DNA of 64,000 nt from Nocardioides sp. URHA0032 (GTDB lineage Bacteria > Actinomycetota > Actinomycetes > Propionibacteriales > Nocardioidaceae). The translations under genes and the position numbers were made by a program. The stretch covers positions 438,836 through 502,835 of the forward strand of contig NZ_KK211160.1 of assembly GCF_000620645.1 (NCBI RefSeq), read 5' to 3'. The notes below the pieces were generated by a model. That model made no database searches. It was given only the letters and a program-made list of their open reading frames with translations, and had not been told where the DNA came from. This document shows positions 34,812 through 45,992 of this stretch, in pieces; the first letter of the stretch is position 1, and each line of letters begins with the position of its first letter.

Positions 34812-36409
34812 TGGACTTCGTGAAGCCCACGATCGAGTACAGCCAGCTGTGGCCGATGCTGGTCGTGTACGGCGTGGCCTGCGCCGGTGTGGTGATCGAG
34901 GCGTTCGTGCCGCGTGCGCTGCGGTTCGGGGTGCAGACCGTGCTGGCGGCGCTGGGCCTGGTGGTCGCTCTGGGCGGCACCATCTGGGTCGGCAGCAACC
35001 TCGACGAGCTCGGCGGCGGGGTGGCCCGCGGCGCGATCGACGTGGAGGGCACGATCGTCGTCGACGGCCCGACCGTCTTCCTCTGGGGCATCATCCTGGT
35101 CTTCGCGATCGGCGGCGTGCTGCTCTTCGCGGAGCGCCGGCTCGAGGGCGGGGTGTCGGCGTTCGCCGGCCAGGCCGCCGCGCTGCCCGGCACCGAGGCC
35201 GAGCGCCTGGCGTCGACCCGCGGCCTCGAGCACACCGAGGTCTACCCGCTGATGATGTTCGCGGTCGGCGGCATGATGCTGTTCCCCGCCGCGAACGACC
35301 TGCTGACGCTGTTCGTGGCCCTCGAGGTCCTCTCGCTGCCGCTCTACCTCCTCTGCGGCCTGGCGCGCCGGCGCCGGCTGCTCAGCCAGGAGGCGGCCCT
35401 CAAGTACTTCCTGCTCGGTGCATTCTCCTCGGCCTTCTTCGCCTACGGCGTCGCGCTGGTCTACGGCTTCGCGGGCTCGATGGGCTTCGCCGAGATCAAC
35501 GAGGCGGTGCGCAACGACACCGACAACGGCGTCCTGCTGCTGATCGGCCTCGGGATGGTCTCGGTAGGCCTGCTCTTCAAGGTCGGCGCGGCGCCGTTCC
35601 ACAGCTGGACGCCCGACGTCTACCAGGGCGCCCCGACCCCGGTCACGGCGTTCATGGCGGCCGGCACCAAGATCGCGGCGTTCGGCGCGATGCTGCGGCT
35701 CTACTACGTGGCCTTCGGGTCGGACCGCTGGTCGTGGCAGCCGATGCTCTGGGTGATCGCGATCCTGACGATGGTCGTGGGCGCCGTACTGGCGGTCGTG
35801 CAGACCGACATGAAGCGGCTGCTGGCGTACTCGTCGGTGGCGCACACCGGCTTCCTGCTCACCGGCGTCCTCGGCGTCCAGCAGGCCTCGGAGCTCTCCG
35901 ACGGGCAGGTCACCTCGCTGCAGGCGGTGCTGTTCTACCTGGCGACGTACGGCTTCGCGATCATCGGCGCGTTCGCGGTGGTCACGCTCGTGCGCGACTC
36001 GGGCGGCGAGGCGACGACGTTCGCCCGCTGGCAGGGCCTCGGCCGGCGGTCACCGCTGGTGGCCGGCCTGTTCGCGTTCTTCCTGCTCTCGATGGCGGGC
36101 ATCCCGCTGACGGCCGGGTTCGTCGGCAAGTGGGCGGTCTTCACCGTCGCCCTGTCGGCCGGCGCGTGGCCGGTCGTGATCGCCGCGATCGTGTGCAGCA
36201 TCATCGCGGTGTTCTTCTACGTGCGGGTGATCGTGCTGATGTTCTTCGTGGACGGCGACGCCGCTGACGGCGAGCTCGCGGTCGTCACCAGGCCGTCCCT
36301 GCTGACGTCCGGCACCATCCTCGTCGGCGTCGCCGCGACGCTGGTCCTGGGCATCGTTCCCGGCCCGGTGCTCGATCTCGCGGCGAATGCGGGACAATTC
36401 GTCAGGTGA
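34811..36409 (+). CDS. nuoN: NADH-quinone oxidoreductase subunit N
   Basis: 532-residue antiporter-like subunit, the last of the complex. Landmarks are LFVALEVLSLPLYLLCG with the glutamate, KVGAAPFHSWTPDVYQGAP with the lysine and FLLSMAGIPLTAGFVGKW. An extended N-terminal part of about 60 residues between the first helices is somewhat longer than in E. coli. The last 4 nt overlap the start of the polyprenyl synthase gene. Confidence 0.95.
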   Translation: MDFVKPTIEYSQLWPMLVVYGVACAGVVIEAFVPRALRFGVQTVLAALGLVVALGGTIWVGSNLDELGGGVARGAIDVEGTIVVDGPTVFLWGIILVFAIGGVLLFAERRLEGGVSAFAGQAAALPGTEAERLASTRGLEHTEVYPLMMFAVGGMMLFPAANDLLTLFVALEVLSLPLYLLCGLARRRRLLSQEAALKYFLLGAFSSAFFAYGVALVYGFAGSMGFAEINEAVRNDTDNGVLLLIGLGMVSVGLLFKVGAAPFHSWTPDVYQGAPTPVTAFMAAGTKIAAFGAMLRLYYVAFGSDRWSWQPMLWVIAILTMVVGAVLAVVQTDMKRLLAYSSVAHTGFLLTGVLGVQQASELSDGQVTSLQAVLFYLATYGFAIIGAFAVVTLVRDSGGEATTFARWQGLGRRSPLVAGLFAFFLLSMAGIPLTAGFVGKWAVFTVALSAGAWPVVIAAIVCSIIAVFFYVRVIVLMFFVDGDAADGELAVVTRPSLLTSGTILVGVAATLVLGIVPGPVLDLAANAGQFVR

Positions 36410-37410
36410 CCACGAGTTCAGCTGCTCTGGCCCTGCCCGTCGCGGACGCGGCGCTCGCCCTACGCCTGCGGGAGCGGATGGCGGAGGTCGAGGCGGCGCT
36501 GGCCGGTCACGTGCGCAGCCGGGCCGGTTTCGTGAGCGAGACCGCGAGCCACCTGATGGAGGCCGGCGGGAAGCGGTTCCGGCCGCTGCTGGTGCTGCTC
36601 GCCGCGGAGGCGGGCGACCGGCCCGACTCCCACGAGGTCGTCACCGCGGCCTGCGTGGTGGAGCTGACCCACCTCGCGTCGCTGTACCACGACGACGTCA
36701 TGGACGAGGCCGAGCTGCGCCGTGGCGCCGACACGGCGCACTCACGCTGGGGCAACCACGTCGCGATCCTCACCGGGGACTTCCTGTTCTCGAAGTCCTC
36801 GGAGCTGACCGCCGAGCTCGGCGCGGAGGCCGTCCGCATCCAGGCGAAGACCTTCACCCGGCTCGTCGAGGGCCAGATCCTCGAGACGGTCGCGCCGCAG
36901 GAGGGCGAGGACCCGCTCGCCCACTACCTCGACGTCGTCGCGGGCAAGACCGGGTCGCTGATCGCGACGTCGGCCAGGTACGGCGCGCGCTTCGGCGGTG
37001 CCACGCAGGAGGTCGAGGAGGCGCTCACGTCGTACGGCGAGATCGTCGGCTCGGCGTTCCAGCTCTCCGACGACATCCTCGACATCGCCTCCGACTCCGG
37101 GGAGTCCGGCAAGACGCCCGGCACCGACCTGCGCGAGGGCGTCCCCACGCTGCCGGTCCTGATGGCTCGGGCGGCGAACGACCCCGCCGACGCCCGCCTC
37201 ATCGAGCTGCTCGACGGGGACCTCACCGATGACGACCGGCACGCGGAGGCGCTGGACCTGCTCCGCAAGCACCCCGCCCTCGACGAGGCCCGCGCGTACG
37301 TCGTGGCCCGCGCCCGGGAGGCCAAGGACCACCTCGCCGTCGTACCGCACGGCCCCGTGCGCGACGCCCTCGAGGCCTTCGCCGACATCGTCGCCGTCCG
37401 CTCCACCTAG
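36406..37410 (+). CDS. Polyprenyl diphosphate synthase (menaquinone side chain)
   Basis: 334-residue trans-prenyl transferase. The two Asp-rich motifs are YHDDVMDEAELRRG (first, DDxxD) and QLSDDILDIASDS (second), with GGKRFRPLLVLLAA before them. It makes the all-trans polyprenyl diphosphate for MenA. Placement directly after nuoN with a 4-nt overlap supports a menaquinone role; the chain length cannot be read from the motifs. The hexamer GACAAT 7 nt before the GTG may give it a second, internal promoter within the nuoN end. Confidence 0.92.
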   Translation: MTTSSAALALPVADAALALRLRERMAEVEAALAGHVRSRAGFVSETASHLMEAGGKRFRPLLVLLAAEAGDRPDSHEVVTAACVVELTHLASLYHDDVMDEAELRRGADTAHSRWGNHVAILTGDFLFSKSSELTAELGAEAVRIQAKTFTRLVEGQILETVAPQEGEDPLAHYLDVVAGKTGSLIATSARYGARFGGATQEVEEALTSYGEIVGSAFQLSDDILDIASDSGESGKTPGTDLREGVPTLPVLMARAANDPADARLIELLDGDLTDDDRHAEALDLLRKHPALDEARAYVVARAREAKDHLAVVPHGPVRDALEAFADIVAVRST

Positions 37411-37509
37411 CCGTCGAGTCGGAACTCCCGATTCAACCCGGGGGACGACCGCATGCGGGACACCCCCTGGGGGTACTGGCGGGGTGTCGGTCGGGCGAAA
37501 GGGGTCGTG

Positions 37510-37812
37510 ATGGTGGCGGTGTCGTTCAACGCGCGGGAGAGGCGCCTGGTCGTCGACGGGCCGTGCTGGGCCACGGACGCCGGTGCGGTGGCGGATGCGA
37601 TCCGCAGCTCCGCCGAGCCGATGCGCGGCCTCGTGATCGACCTCACCCGGCTCGCCGGGCTCCCCGACGAGGTGGCCGCCGCGGTCCACCGCGCCCGGTG
37701 TGCCGCCGAGGCGGCCGGCTGCGGGATCACGGTGTGGACGCTGCCGGGCAGCGCCACCGAGAGCGACCTCGGCACCGCGGCTCGCGGGCCGTCGCTGAGC
37801 TCCGCCTCCTGA
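37510..37812 (+). CDS. Small STAS-like protein
   Basis: 100-residue protein. The pattern of an N-terminal strand pair (VAVSFNARERRLVVDG), a helix, the central strand GLVIDLTRLAGLPDEV and a following helix and strand (CGITVWTLPG) resembles a STAS fold such as anti-sigma factor antagonists or MlaB, but the usual phosphorylatable DxS segment is not evident. The ATG at 37510 is preceded by AAAGG. The assignment is by shape only. It is convergent with the SsuD-like gene, with 4 nt between their stop codons. Confidence 0.5.
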   Translation: MVAVSFNARERRLVVDGPCWATDAGAVADAIRSSAEPMRGLVIDLTRLAGLPDEVAAAVHRARCAAEAAGCGITVWTLPGSATESDLGTAARGPSLSSAS

Positions 37813-37816
37813 GCAC

Positions 37817-38860
37817 TCACCGCAGCAGCGGCAGCAGCTCCCTGCCCTGGCGCTCGATCTCGCGCAGGTACGGCGTGTCCGACAGGACGAAGTGCGTGAT
37901 CCCGAGGTCCGCGTAGCGCCGCAGCGACTTCGCGACGTCCTGCGCCGAGCCGACCAGCCACGTGGTGCCGGCCCCGCCACCGCCGTACCTGCCGGGAGCG
38001 GTGTAGAGGTTGTCGTCCAGGACGTCCCCCCGGGCCGCGAGGTCGAGCAGGCGCTGCTGGCCGACCGCGGTGCCGCGGTGCCGGTCGGCGAAGAAGTCCG
38101 CGCGCCCGGCCGCCATCTCGGCGACCTTCGCCTCCGCGTCCGCCCAGGCCTGCTCGGTGGTGTCGCGGACGAAGGTCGTGATCCGCAGCCCGAACTCCAG
38201 CGGCGCGTGCTCCCGGCCCAGCTCCTCGGTCAGCGACCTGAGCCGGGCGATCCGCTCCGCGACGCCGTCCAGGGGCTCGCCCCAGAACAGCTGCACGTCC
38301 GCCTCGGCGGCGGCGACGCGCTCGGCAGCGGCGGACGCACCGCCGAAGTAGAGCCGCGGGGGAGTGTCGATCCGCGGGAGGACGGTCGAGCCCGTCACCG
38401 AGAAGTGCTCGCCGGCGTACGTCACGTCCTCCTCGGTCCAGAGCCGCCGCACCAGCTGCATGAACTCCCGGGTCCGGGCATAGCGGTGCGTCTGGTCGCC
38501 CTCGGCGTCGCCGTACGCCGCGAGGTCGTCCTTGCCGGACACGATGTTCACCAGCAGCCGTCCGCCGGTCAGGTGCTGCAGCGTCGCCGCGGAGGACGCG
38601 AAGTGCGCCGGGCGCCAGTAGCCGGGCCGGATCGCGACCAGCGGCCGGAACGTCGACGTGCGGGCCGCGAGCGCGGTGGCCACGGTGAACGTGTCGGGGC
38701 GGCCCCAGCCGGTGCCCAGCAGTGCGCCGTCCCAGCCGTGGTCCTCGAGGAGGCGGGCGTGCTCCGTCAGCGCGTCCAGGCTGTTGTGGCCGGGAGAGGT
38801 GTCGTCGTCGCCGCGGTGCCCGGCGCGGACCTGGTTCGGGATGTACCAGAGAAGCTCCAT
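37817..38860 (-). CDS. LLM-class flavin-dependent monooxygenase (SsuD-like)
   Basis: 347-residue member of the bacterial luciferase-like family, closest in pattern to alkanesulfonate monooxygenase SsuD. It shows NSLDALTEHARLLEDHGWDG, FRPLVAIRPGYWRPAHFA, GGRLLVNIVSGKDD, the YARTREFMQLVRRLW segment and PRLYFGGAS. It would use FMNH2 from a separate reductase to oxidise a sulfonate or similar compound. No ssuABC genes are adjacent, although a sulfate transporter lies 4.4 kb away. TTATCT lies 7 nt before the ATG and an AT-rich patch (38865-38900) precedes it. Confidence 0.85.
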   Translation of the reverse strand: MELLWYIPNQVRAGHRGDDDTSPGHNSLDALTEHARLLEDHGWDGALLGTGWGRPDTFTVATALAARTSTFRPLVAIRPGYWRPAHFASSAATLQHLTGGRLLVNIVSGKDDLAAYGDAEGDQTHRYARTREFMQLVRRLWTEEDVTYAGEHFSVTGSTVLPRIDTPPRLYFGGASAAAERVAAAEADVQLFWGEPLDGVAERIARLRSLTEELGREHAPLEFGLRITTFVRDTTEQAWADAEAKVAEMAAGRADFFADRHRGTAVGQQRLLDLAARGDVLDDNLYTAPGRYGGGGAGTTWLVGSAQDVAKSLRRYADLGITHFVLSDTPYLREIERQGRELLPLLR

Positions 38861-38900
38861 GACCTGAAGATAACAAAGACTACTGAATTACGTGACTATC

Positions 38901-39812
38901 TCAGGCCGCGGTCGTCGTCTCGACGGTGAGCCGGAGCTGGCGGCGCTGGTGGTTGACCGCCTCGACGGTGAAGATCGCCAGCGCGGACCAGACCAGCACG
39001 AAGCCGGCCCACCGCCCGGCGGTCATGTCCTCGTGGAAGTACAGGACGCCGAGCGCGAACTGCAGGATCGGCGCCAGGTACTGCAGCAGCCCGAGCGTCA
39101 CCATCGACACCCTGGTCGCGGCGGCGCCGAAGCAGATCAGCGGTACGGCGGTCACGAGGCCGGTGGACACGAACAGCAGTGCATGGTCCGCGCCGTGACT
39201 CGCGAAGTTGGAGCCGCCGGTGAGGCCCAGCCAGGCCAGGTACGCCGCCGCGAACGGCGCGGTGACCGCCGTCTCATACGCCAGGCTCTCGGTCGCCCCG
39301 ACGTTCGCCGTCTTCTTGCAGAGTCCGTAGCTGCCGAACGAGAACGCCAGCGCCAGCGCCACCCACGGCAGGCGCCCGTAGTCGACCGTCAGGACCACCA
39401 CGGCTGCCGAGGCGATCCCCAGGGCGACCCACTGCAGCGGGCGCAGGTGCTCGTCGAGGATCAGCACCCCCATCAGGACGGTGACCAGCGGGTTGATGAA
39501 GTAGCCCAGCGACGTCTCGAGCACGTGGCCGTTGTTGACACCCCAGATGAAGGTCGTCCAGTTGATCGCGATCGCGACCGCGGCCAGGGTCAGGATCACC
39601 CGGACCCGTCGGTCCCGGACGATGGCCCGGAACTGGCCGCTGCGCCGCAGCGCGAGGACCAGGACGCCCATCGTCAGGCACGACCAGAGGGCTCGGTGGG
39701 CGAGGATCTCGACCGCCCCGGCCGGCTCGAGGAGTGGCCAGTACAGCGGGAACGCGCCCCACATGACGTAGGCCGCTACGCCCAGCAGCAGTCCTCGTCG
39801 GGCGTCCGGCAC
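38901..39812 (-). CDS. rarD: EamA-family transporter RarD
   Basis: About 303-residue drug/metabolite transporter with ten helices in two EamA repeats. The RarD-type features are GVAAYVMWGAFPLYW, TTFIWGVNNGHVLETSLGYFINPLV and LQYLAPILQFALGV. The physiological substrate is unknown; the name follows the family. TAGACT (minus strand, 39824-39819) lies 6 nt before the GTG at 39812, so this start was chosen; another in-frame GTG at 39818 would touch the hexamer. Confidence 0.85.
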   Translation of the reverse strand: MPDARRGLLLGVAAYVMWGAFPLYWPLLEPAGAVEILAHRALWSCLTMGVLVLALRRSGQFRAIVRDRRVRVILTLAAVAIAINWTTFIWGVNNGHVLETSLGYFINPLVTVLMGVLILDEHLRPLQWVALGIASAAVVVLTVDYGRLPWVALALAFSFGSYGLCKKTANVGATESLAYETAVTAPFAAAYLAWLGLTGGSNFASHGADHALLFVSTGLVTAVPLICFGAAATRVSMVTLGLLQYLAPILQFALGVLYFHEDMTAGRWAGFVLVWSALAIFTVEAVNHQRRQLRLTVETTTAA

Positions 39813-39818
39813 CGGCAC

Positions 39819-39824
39819 AGTCTA
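39819..39824 (-). promoter_or_regulatory. Candidate -10 (TAGACT) for leaderless rarD
   Basis: Read on the minus strand, TAGACT is followed by 6 nt and then the GTG at 39812. The rest of the spacer up to 39958 shows no gene; it contains CGTCTGGAAGACG, a small hairpin near 39930. Confidence 0.4.
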
Positions 39825-39958
39825 GGTGGGCCCGCGAGCGGGTCTCACGGGAGAACGGCGTGGGGATGGTCCGACGCGACGGGCGCCGCAGCGGGCTCCT
39901 GCGTTCTCGGAGGGAGACCGGAGCGTCCGCACGTCTGGAAGACGGACGTGACCCGCTG

Positions 39959-41055
39959 CTAGACCACGGTCCAGGTGTCGCCGCCCCCGATGAGCGCCGC
40001 CAGACGGTCCGACCGCTCGCCGGGTGCGGCCTCCTGGGCGGTCGCCACCTGGGCCCGGGCCTGGTCGTCGTACGACGGGCGCTCGACCTGGCGGAAGATG
40101 CCGATCGGCGCCTGGTGCAGGTAGTCGGCCGCCGTGAGCCGCGAGATCGCGAACGCCGTGGTGGGGTCGGGGTTGTGGGCGTCGTGCACGAGGATCGAGT
40201 CCTCCCCGACGTCCGCGACCTCGACGACCTTCACGCCGCCGGTCTCGGAGTCCCGGATCAGGCCCTTCGTGCCCTGCCCAGAGCTGTCCGGGGAGCCGAA
40301 CCGGATCGGCTCGCCGTGCACCAGCGGGATGATCGCGTCGGCCTTGGTGTCGTTGCTCTTGATCGCGTCGAACGCCCCGTCGTTGAAGATCGGGCAGTTC
40401 TGGTAGATCTCCACGAACGACGTGCCGCGGTGTGCGGCGGCCGCGGAGAGCACGGCGGTGAGGTGCTTGCGGTCGGAGTCGATGGTGCGCGCCACGAACG
40501 AGCCCTCGGCACCCAGCGCCAGCGAGACCGGGTTGAACGGGTGGTCGACCGAGCCCATCGGGGTGGACTTGGTGACCTTGCCCGTCTCGGACGTGGGGGA
40601 GTACTGGCCCTTGGTCAGGCCGTAGATCCGGTTGTTGAACAGCAGGATCGTCATGTTCACGTTGCGGCGCAGCGCGTGGATCAGGTGGTTCCCGCCGATC
40701 GAGAGGGCGTCGCCGTCACCGGTGACGACCCACACCGACAGGTCCTCACGGGCGGTGGCGAGCCCGGTCGCGATCGACGGCGCCCGGCCGTGGATCGAGT
40801 GCATGCCGTAGGTGTCCAGGTAGTACGGGAACCGCGACGAGCAGCCGATGCCGGAGACGAACACGATGTTCTCGCGGCGCAGGCCGAGGTCGGGCAGGAA
40901 GCCCTGCACGGCCTTGAGCACGGCGTAGTCACCGCAGCCGGGGCACCAGCGCACCTCCTGGTCGCTGGTGAAGTCCTTGCCGGTCTGCTGCTGGTCGGTC
41001 GTCGGGACGAGCTCGATACCGGAGTGGAGACCGGGGAACGGAAGCTCGGTGGTGC

Positions 41056-41059
<4 letters not shown>
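39959..41059 (-). CDS. korB: 2-Oxoacid:ferredoxin oxidoreductase beta subunit (KorB)
   Basis: 366-residue thiamine-diphosphate subunit that, with KorA, decarboxylates a 2-oxoacid, most likely 2-oxoglutarate, reducing ferredoxin. The 4Fe-4S cysteines begin in RWCPGCGDYAVL (Cys39, Cys42), with a third in SGIGCSSRFPYY and a fourth in YQNCPIFND. The TPP motif is VVTGDGDALSIGGNHLIHA to LLFNN. The start overlaps the korA stop by 4 nt. In actinobacteria this enzyme often replaces or supplements 2-oxoglutarate dehydrogenase. Confidence 0.93.
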
Positions 41060-42981
<1,922 letters not shown>

Positions 42982-43268
42982 CTCGCGCCCACTCCCTCGT
43001 CGTGTACTGCGGCACCGGAATCGTACTCGCGGTACGGCGGGAACTGGAACACGTTCCAGTTCGCCGGACCTCGGCACCGGCACGGTTGTCCACGATAGTC
43101 CGGCGGCCGGAAGGGCCGAAGGCGTCTCTCCTTGCGGATGTGTGAGCCGCGACACGAAGAATTTTGTGTATATATTGCGGATCGAGTGGGGTAAGTCGAC
43201 TAGTCTGCTCGACACTACGAAGAAAGGCGCCTTCCAGCGGGGCAGGTGCGCGAACAGGAAGAGACACG
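42982..43268. promoter_or_regulatory. Divergent intergenic region, korA / sulfate transporter
   Basis: This 287-nt region holds no gene. An unusually AT-rich patch (43160-43176, with TGTATATATT) and TAGTCT at 43201-43206 suggest a promoter for the transporter operon. TAGTCT lies within GTCGACTAGTCTGCTCGAC (43195-43213), whose ends are complementary and could be an operator. No 17-nt spaced -35 is obvious. GGAAGAG before 43269 is the ribosome binding site. Confidence 0.4.
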
Positions 43269-44294
43269 ATGAACAGGACGCTCAAGGTTGCGGCAGCCCT
43301 CTCGGCTGCCGGGGTGCTGGCCTTGACGGGGTGCTCCGGCGACTCGTCCGCGGACAGCGGTAACACCATCAACGTCGTCGGGTACTCGGTGCTCGAGCAG
43401 GCCAACGAGAACGTGATCAAGGCGTTCAACGACACCGACGCGGGCAAGGACGTCACGATCAAGGGCGCGTACGGCGCCTCCGGTGACCAGAGCCGCGCCG
43501 TGGCGGCCGGGCTCGACGCCGACGAGGTCCACCTGTCGCTCGAGCCCGACGTGACCCGTCTGGTCGACGCGGGCCTGGTGGCCAAGGACTGGAAGGACAA
43601 CGACACCAACGGCATCTGCACGCAGTCCGTGGTGGTGTTCGTCGTCAAGCCGGGCAACCCGAAGGGCATCGAGGACTGGTCCGACCTGGTCAAGCCCGGC
43701 GTCGGCATCGTCACCCCGAACCCGGCCTCGTCCGGCTCCGCGAAGTGGAACCTGCTCGCGGCGTACGGCTCGGTGATCTCCGGCGGTGGCGACGAGGCTG
43801 CCGCGAAGGACTACATGACCTCCTTCTTCGACAACGTCGTGGCGCTGCCCGACAGCGGCCGGGACGCGACCACCGCGTTCACCGGCGGCACCGGTGACGT
43901 GCTCCTCTCCTACGAGAACGAGGCGATCCTCGCCCGCCAGAGCGGCACCGACTTCGACTACATCGTCCCGGACACCACGCTCCGCATCGACAACCCGTGC
44001 GCGCTGACCGAGGGCGCCTCCGACGACGCGCAGGCGTTCCTCGACTTCCAGAAGAGCACCGACGGCCAGAAGTTGTACGCCGAGACGGGCTACCGCCCGC
44101 TCACCGACGTGGGCGACGTGACGGTCGAGGGTGCCAACGACCCGGGCAACGCGTTCCCGGAGCCGAAGACCCTCCTCAACATCGACGACGACTTCGAGGG
44201 CTGGGACGTCGCCAACGGGAAGTACTTCGGCGACGGCACCGACGGCGCGCCGATGGGCATCCTCACCCAGATCCAGGCCGACGCGGGCCAGTAG
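43269..44294 (+). CDS. Sulfate/thiosulfate ABC transporter substrate-binding lipoprotein
   Basis: 341-residue extracytoplasmic solute-binding protein of the Sbp/CysP (SubI) family. A signal peptide ends in the lipobox LTGC with Cys22. Family features are NVVGYSVLEQANENVIKAF, KGAYGASGDQSRAVAAGLDAD, the LEPDVTRLVDAGLV segment and the TPNPASSGSAKWNLLAAYG loop that contacts sulfate. Four genes in this operon complete the importer. The ATG at 43269 has GGAAGAG upstream. Confidence 0.92.
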   Translation: MNRTLKVAAALSAAGVLALTGCSGDSSADSGNTINVVGYSVLEQANENVIKAFNDTDAGKDVTIKGAYGASGDQSRAVAAGLDADEVHLSLEPDVTRLVDAGLVAKDWKDNDTNGICTQSVVVFVVKPGNPKGIEDWSDLVKPGVGIVTPNPASSGSAKWNLLAAYGSVISGGGDEAAAKDYMTSFFDNVVALPDSGRDATTAFTGGTGDVLLSYENEAILARQSGTDFDYIVPDTTLRIDNPCALTEGASDDAQAFLDFQKSTDGQKLYAETGYRPLTDVGDVTVEGANDPGNAFPEPKTLLNIDDDFEGWDVANGKYFGDGTDGAPMGILTQIQADAGQ

Positions 44295-44296
44295 CG

Positions 44297-45160
44297 ATGA
44301 CCACCGCACCCGTTGCGGTCGACAGCCGGCCGGCGCGCAAGCGCCGGTCGGCGTCGTCGTCCCGGAGATCGGGAACCGCACTGACTCCCGCGTCCGGCCT
44401 CGGCCTGGGCGTCTCCATGATCTGGTTCAGCCTGCTGGTCCTGATCCCGCTGTCCGCGATCGTCGTCAAGGCGAGCGGGGGTGGCTGGTCGACGTACGAG
44501 GCGGTCCTGACCAGTGAGAACACCCGCGCCGCCCTGCAGCTGACCGTCGTCTCCGCCCTCCTGATCACGCTGGTCAACATGGTGATGGGCACGATCATCG
44601 CGTGGGTCCTGGTCCGCGACCGGTTCCACGGCAAGGCGATCCTCGACCTGGTCATCGACATCCCGTTCGCGATGCCGACGATCGTGGCGGGCCTGGTCCT
44701 GCTGTCGCTGTACGGGCCGCAGAGCCCGATCGGCGTCCAGGTGAACGGCACCCGCTGGTCGGTCCTGCTCGCGATGGCGTTCGTGACGCTGCCGTTCGTG
44801 GTCCGGACGGTCCAACCCGTGCTCGAGGAGCTCGACACCGACGTCGAGGACGCCGCGGCATCGCTCGGCTCAAGCCGGTTCACGACGTTCCGCCGGGTCG
44901 TGCTTCCGGCGCTGGTCCCCGCGATCTTCGCCGGCGCCGCGCTGGCGTTCGCACGCGGCATCAGCGAGTACGGCGCGCTCGTGCTGATCTCCGGCAACCT
45001 GCCGCGCAAGACCGAGGTCGTCTCGGTGCGGCTGTTCTCCTTCCTCGAGGGCGGCAACACCGAGGCCGCAGCGGCGGTGGCGACCATCATGCTGTTCGTC
45101 GCCCTGCTCGCGATCGTGGCGCTCGACATGATCCAGAGGCGGGTGGCGCGCCGTGGCTAG
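44297..45160 (+). CDS. cysT: Sulfate ABC transporter permease CysT
   Basis: 287-residue inner-membrane permease with six helices and a basic N-terminal extension of about 35 residues. The EAA loop that touches CysA is LEELDTDVEDAAASLGSSR with the following GISEYGALVLISGN, which is diagnostic of sulfate permeases. The ATG at 44297 is 2 nt after the previous stop, and the end overlaps cysW by 8 nt. Confidence 0.92.
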   Translation: MTTAPVAVDSRPARKRRSASSSRRSGTALTPASGLGLGVSMIWFSLLVLIPLSAIVVKASGGGWSTYEAVLTSENTRAALQLTVVSALLITLVNMVMGTIIAWVLVRDRFHGKAILDLVIDIPFAMPTIVAGLVLLSLYGPQSPIGVQVNGTRWSVLLAMAFVTLPFVVRTVQPVLEELDTDVEDAAASLGSSRFTTFRRVVLPALVPAIFAGAALAFARGISEYGALVLISGNLPRKTEVVSVRLFSFLEGGNTEAAAAVATIMLFVALLAIVALDMIQRRVARRG

Positions 45161-45992
45161 CACCAGCAGCACCGCGGTGGGCAACGGCTCGCCGGTCGTG
45201 AAGTGGGTGTTGCGCCTGCTGGTGGTCGGCTACCTCCTGATGCTGGTGATCTGGCCGACGGCGTACGTCGTCAGGCACACGTTCGCCGACGGGCTCACCG
45301 GCATCCAGGAGGCGCTCGCCGACCCCGACGTCGTGCACGCGCTGAAGCTGACCGTCGAGGTCGCGGTGATCTCGGTCCTGATCAACACCGTGTTCGGCGT
45401 GGGCATGTCCCTGCTGCTGGTGCGCTACACGTTCATCGGCAAGCGCGCGCTCTCCGTGCTGATCGACCTGCCGCTGTCGGTGTCGCCGGTCGTGGTGGGC
45501 CTCGCGCTGATCCTCGTCTACAACGGCCGGTTCGGCTGGTTCGGGCCCTGGCTCGAGGACCACGGCCTGCAGGTCGTGTTCGCGAGACCCGGGATGGTGA
45601 TGGCCACCTGCTTCGTGATCCTGCCGCTGGTGATCCGCGAGATCGTGCCCGTGCTCGAGGAGCTGGGCGACGACCAGGAGCAGGCCGCGCGCAGCCTCGG
45701 GGCGAACGGGTGGCAGAGCTTCTGGCGGGTGACCCTGCCCGGCATCAAGTGGGCGGTCGTGTACGGCGTGGTGCTGAGCCTCGCCCGTGCGCTCGGCGAG
45801 TTCGGCGCGATCAAGGTCGTGGCCGGCAACGTCGGTGGGGACACCCAGGTCGCCACTGTCCTCGTCCAGCAGAAATATCAGAACTTCGAGCAGCAGACGG
45901 CGTACTCGGTGGCGTTCATGCTGGTCTTCGCGGCCGTGCTCTGCCTGGTCGTCGTCGCGCTGCTCCGCCCGAAGGAGGGCAAGGAAAGATGA
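45153..45992 (+). CDS. cysW: Sulfate ABC transporter permease CysW
   Basis: 279-residue second permease. The EAA loop is LEELGDDQEQAARSLGANG and the family segment ARALGEFGAIKVVAGNVGG is present. The GTG start at 45153 lies 8 nt inside the cysT end. The stop overlaps the cysA ATG by 4 nt. CysT and CysW form the membrane channel. Confidence 0.92.
   Translation: MASTSSTAVGNGSPVVKWVLRLLVVGYLLMLVIWPTAYVVRHTFADGLTGIQEALADPDVVHALKLTVEVAVISVLINTVFGVGMSLLLVRYTFIGKRALSVLIDLPLSVSPVVVGLALILVYNGRFGWFGPWLEDHGLQVVFARPGMVMATCFVILPLVIREIVPVLEELGDDQEQAARSLGANGWQSFWRVTLPGIKWAVVYGVVLSLARALGEFGAIKVVAGNVGGDTQVATVLVQQKYQNFEQQTAYSVAFMLVFAAVLCLVVVALLRPKEGKER

Noticed and set aside
43138..43195. Small frame with cysteines upstream of the sulfate-binding protein, as in a cysteine attenuator
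   Set aside because: The cysteines are not consecutive and no terminator hairpin follows, so there is no real sign of attenuation.
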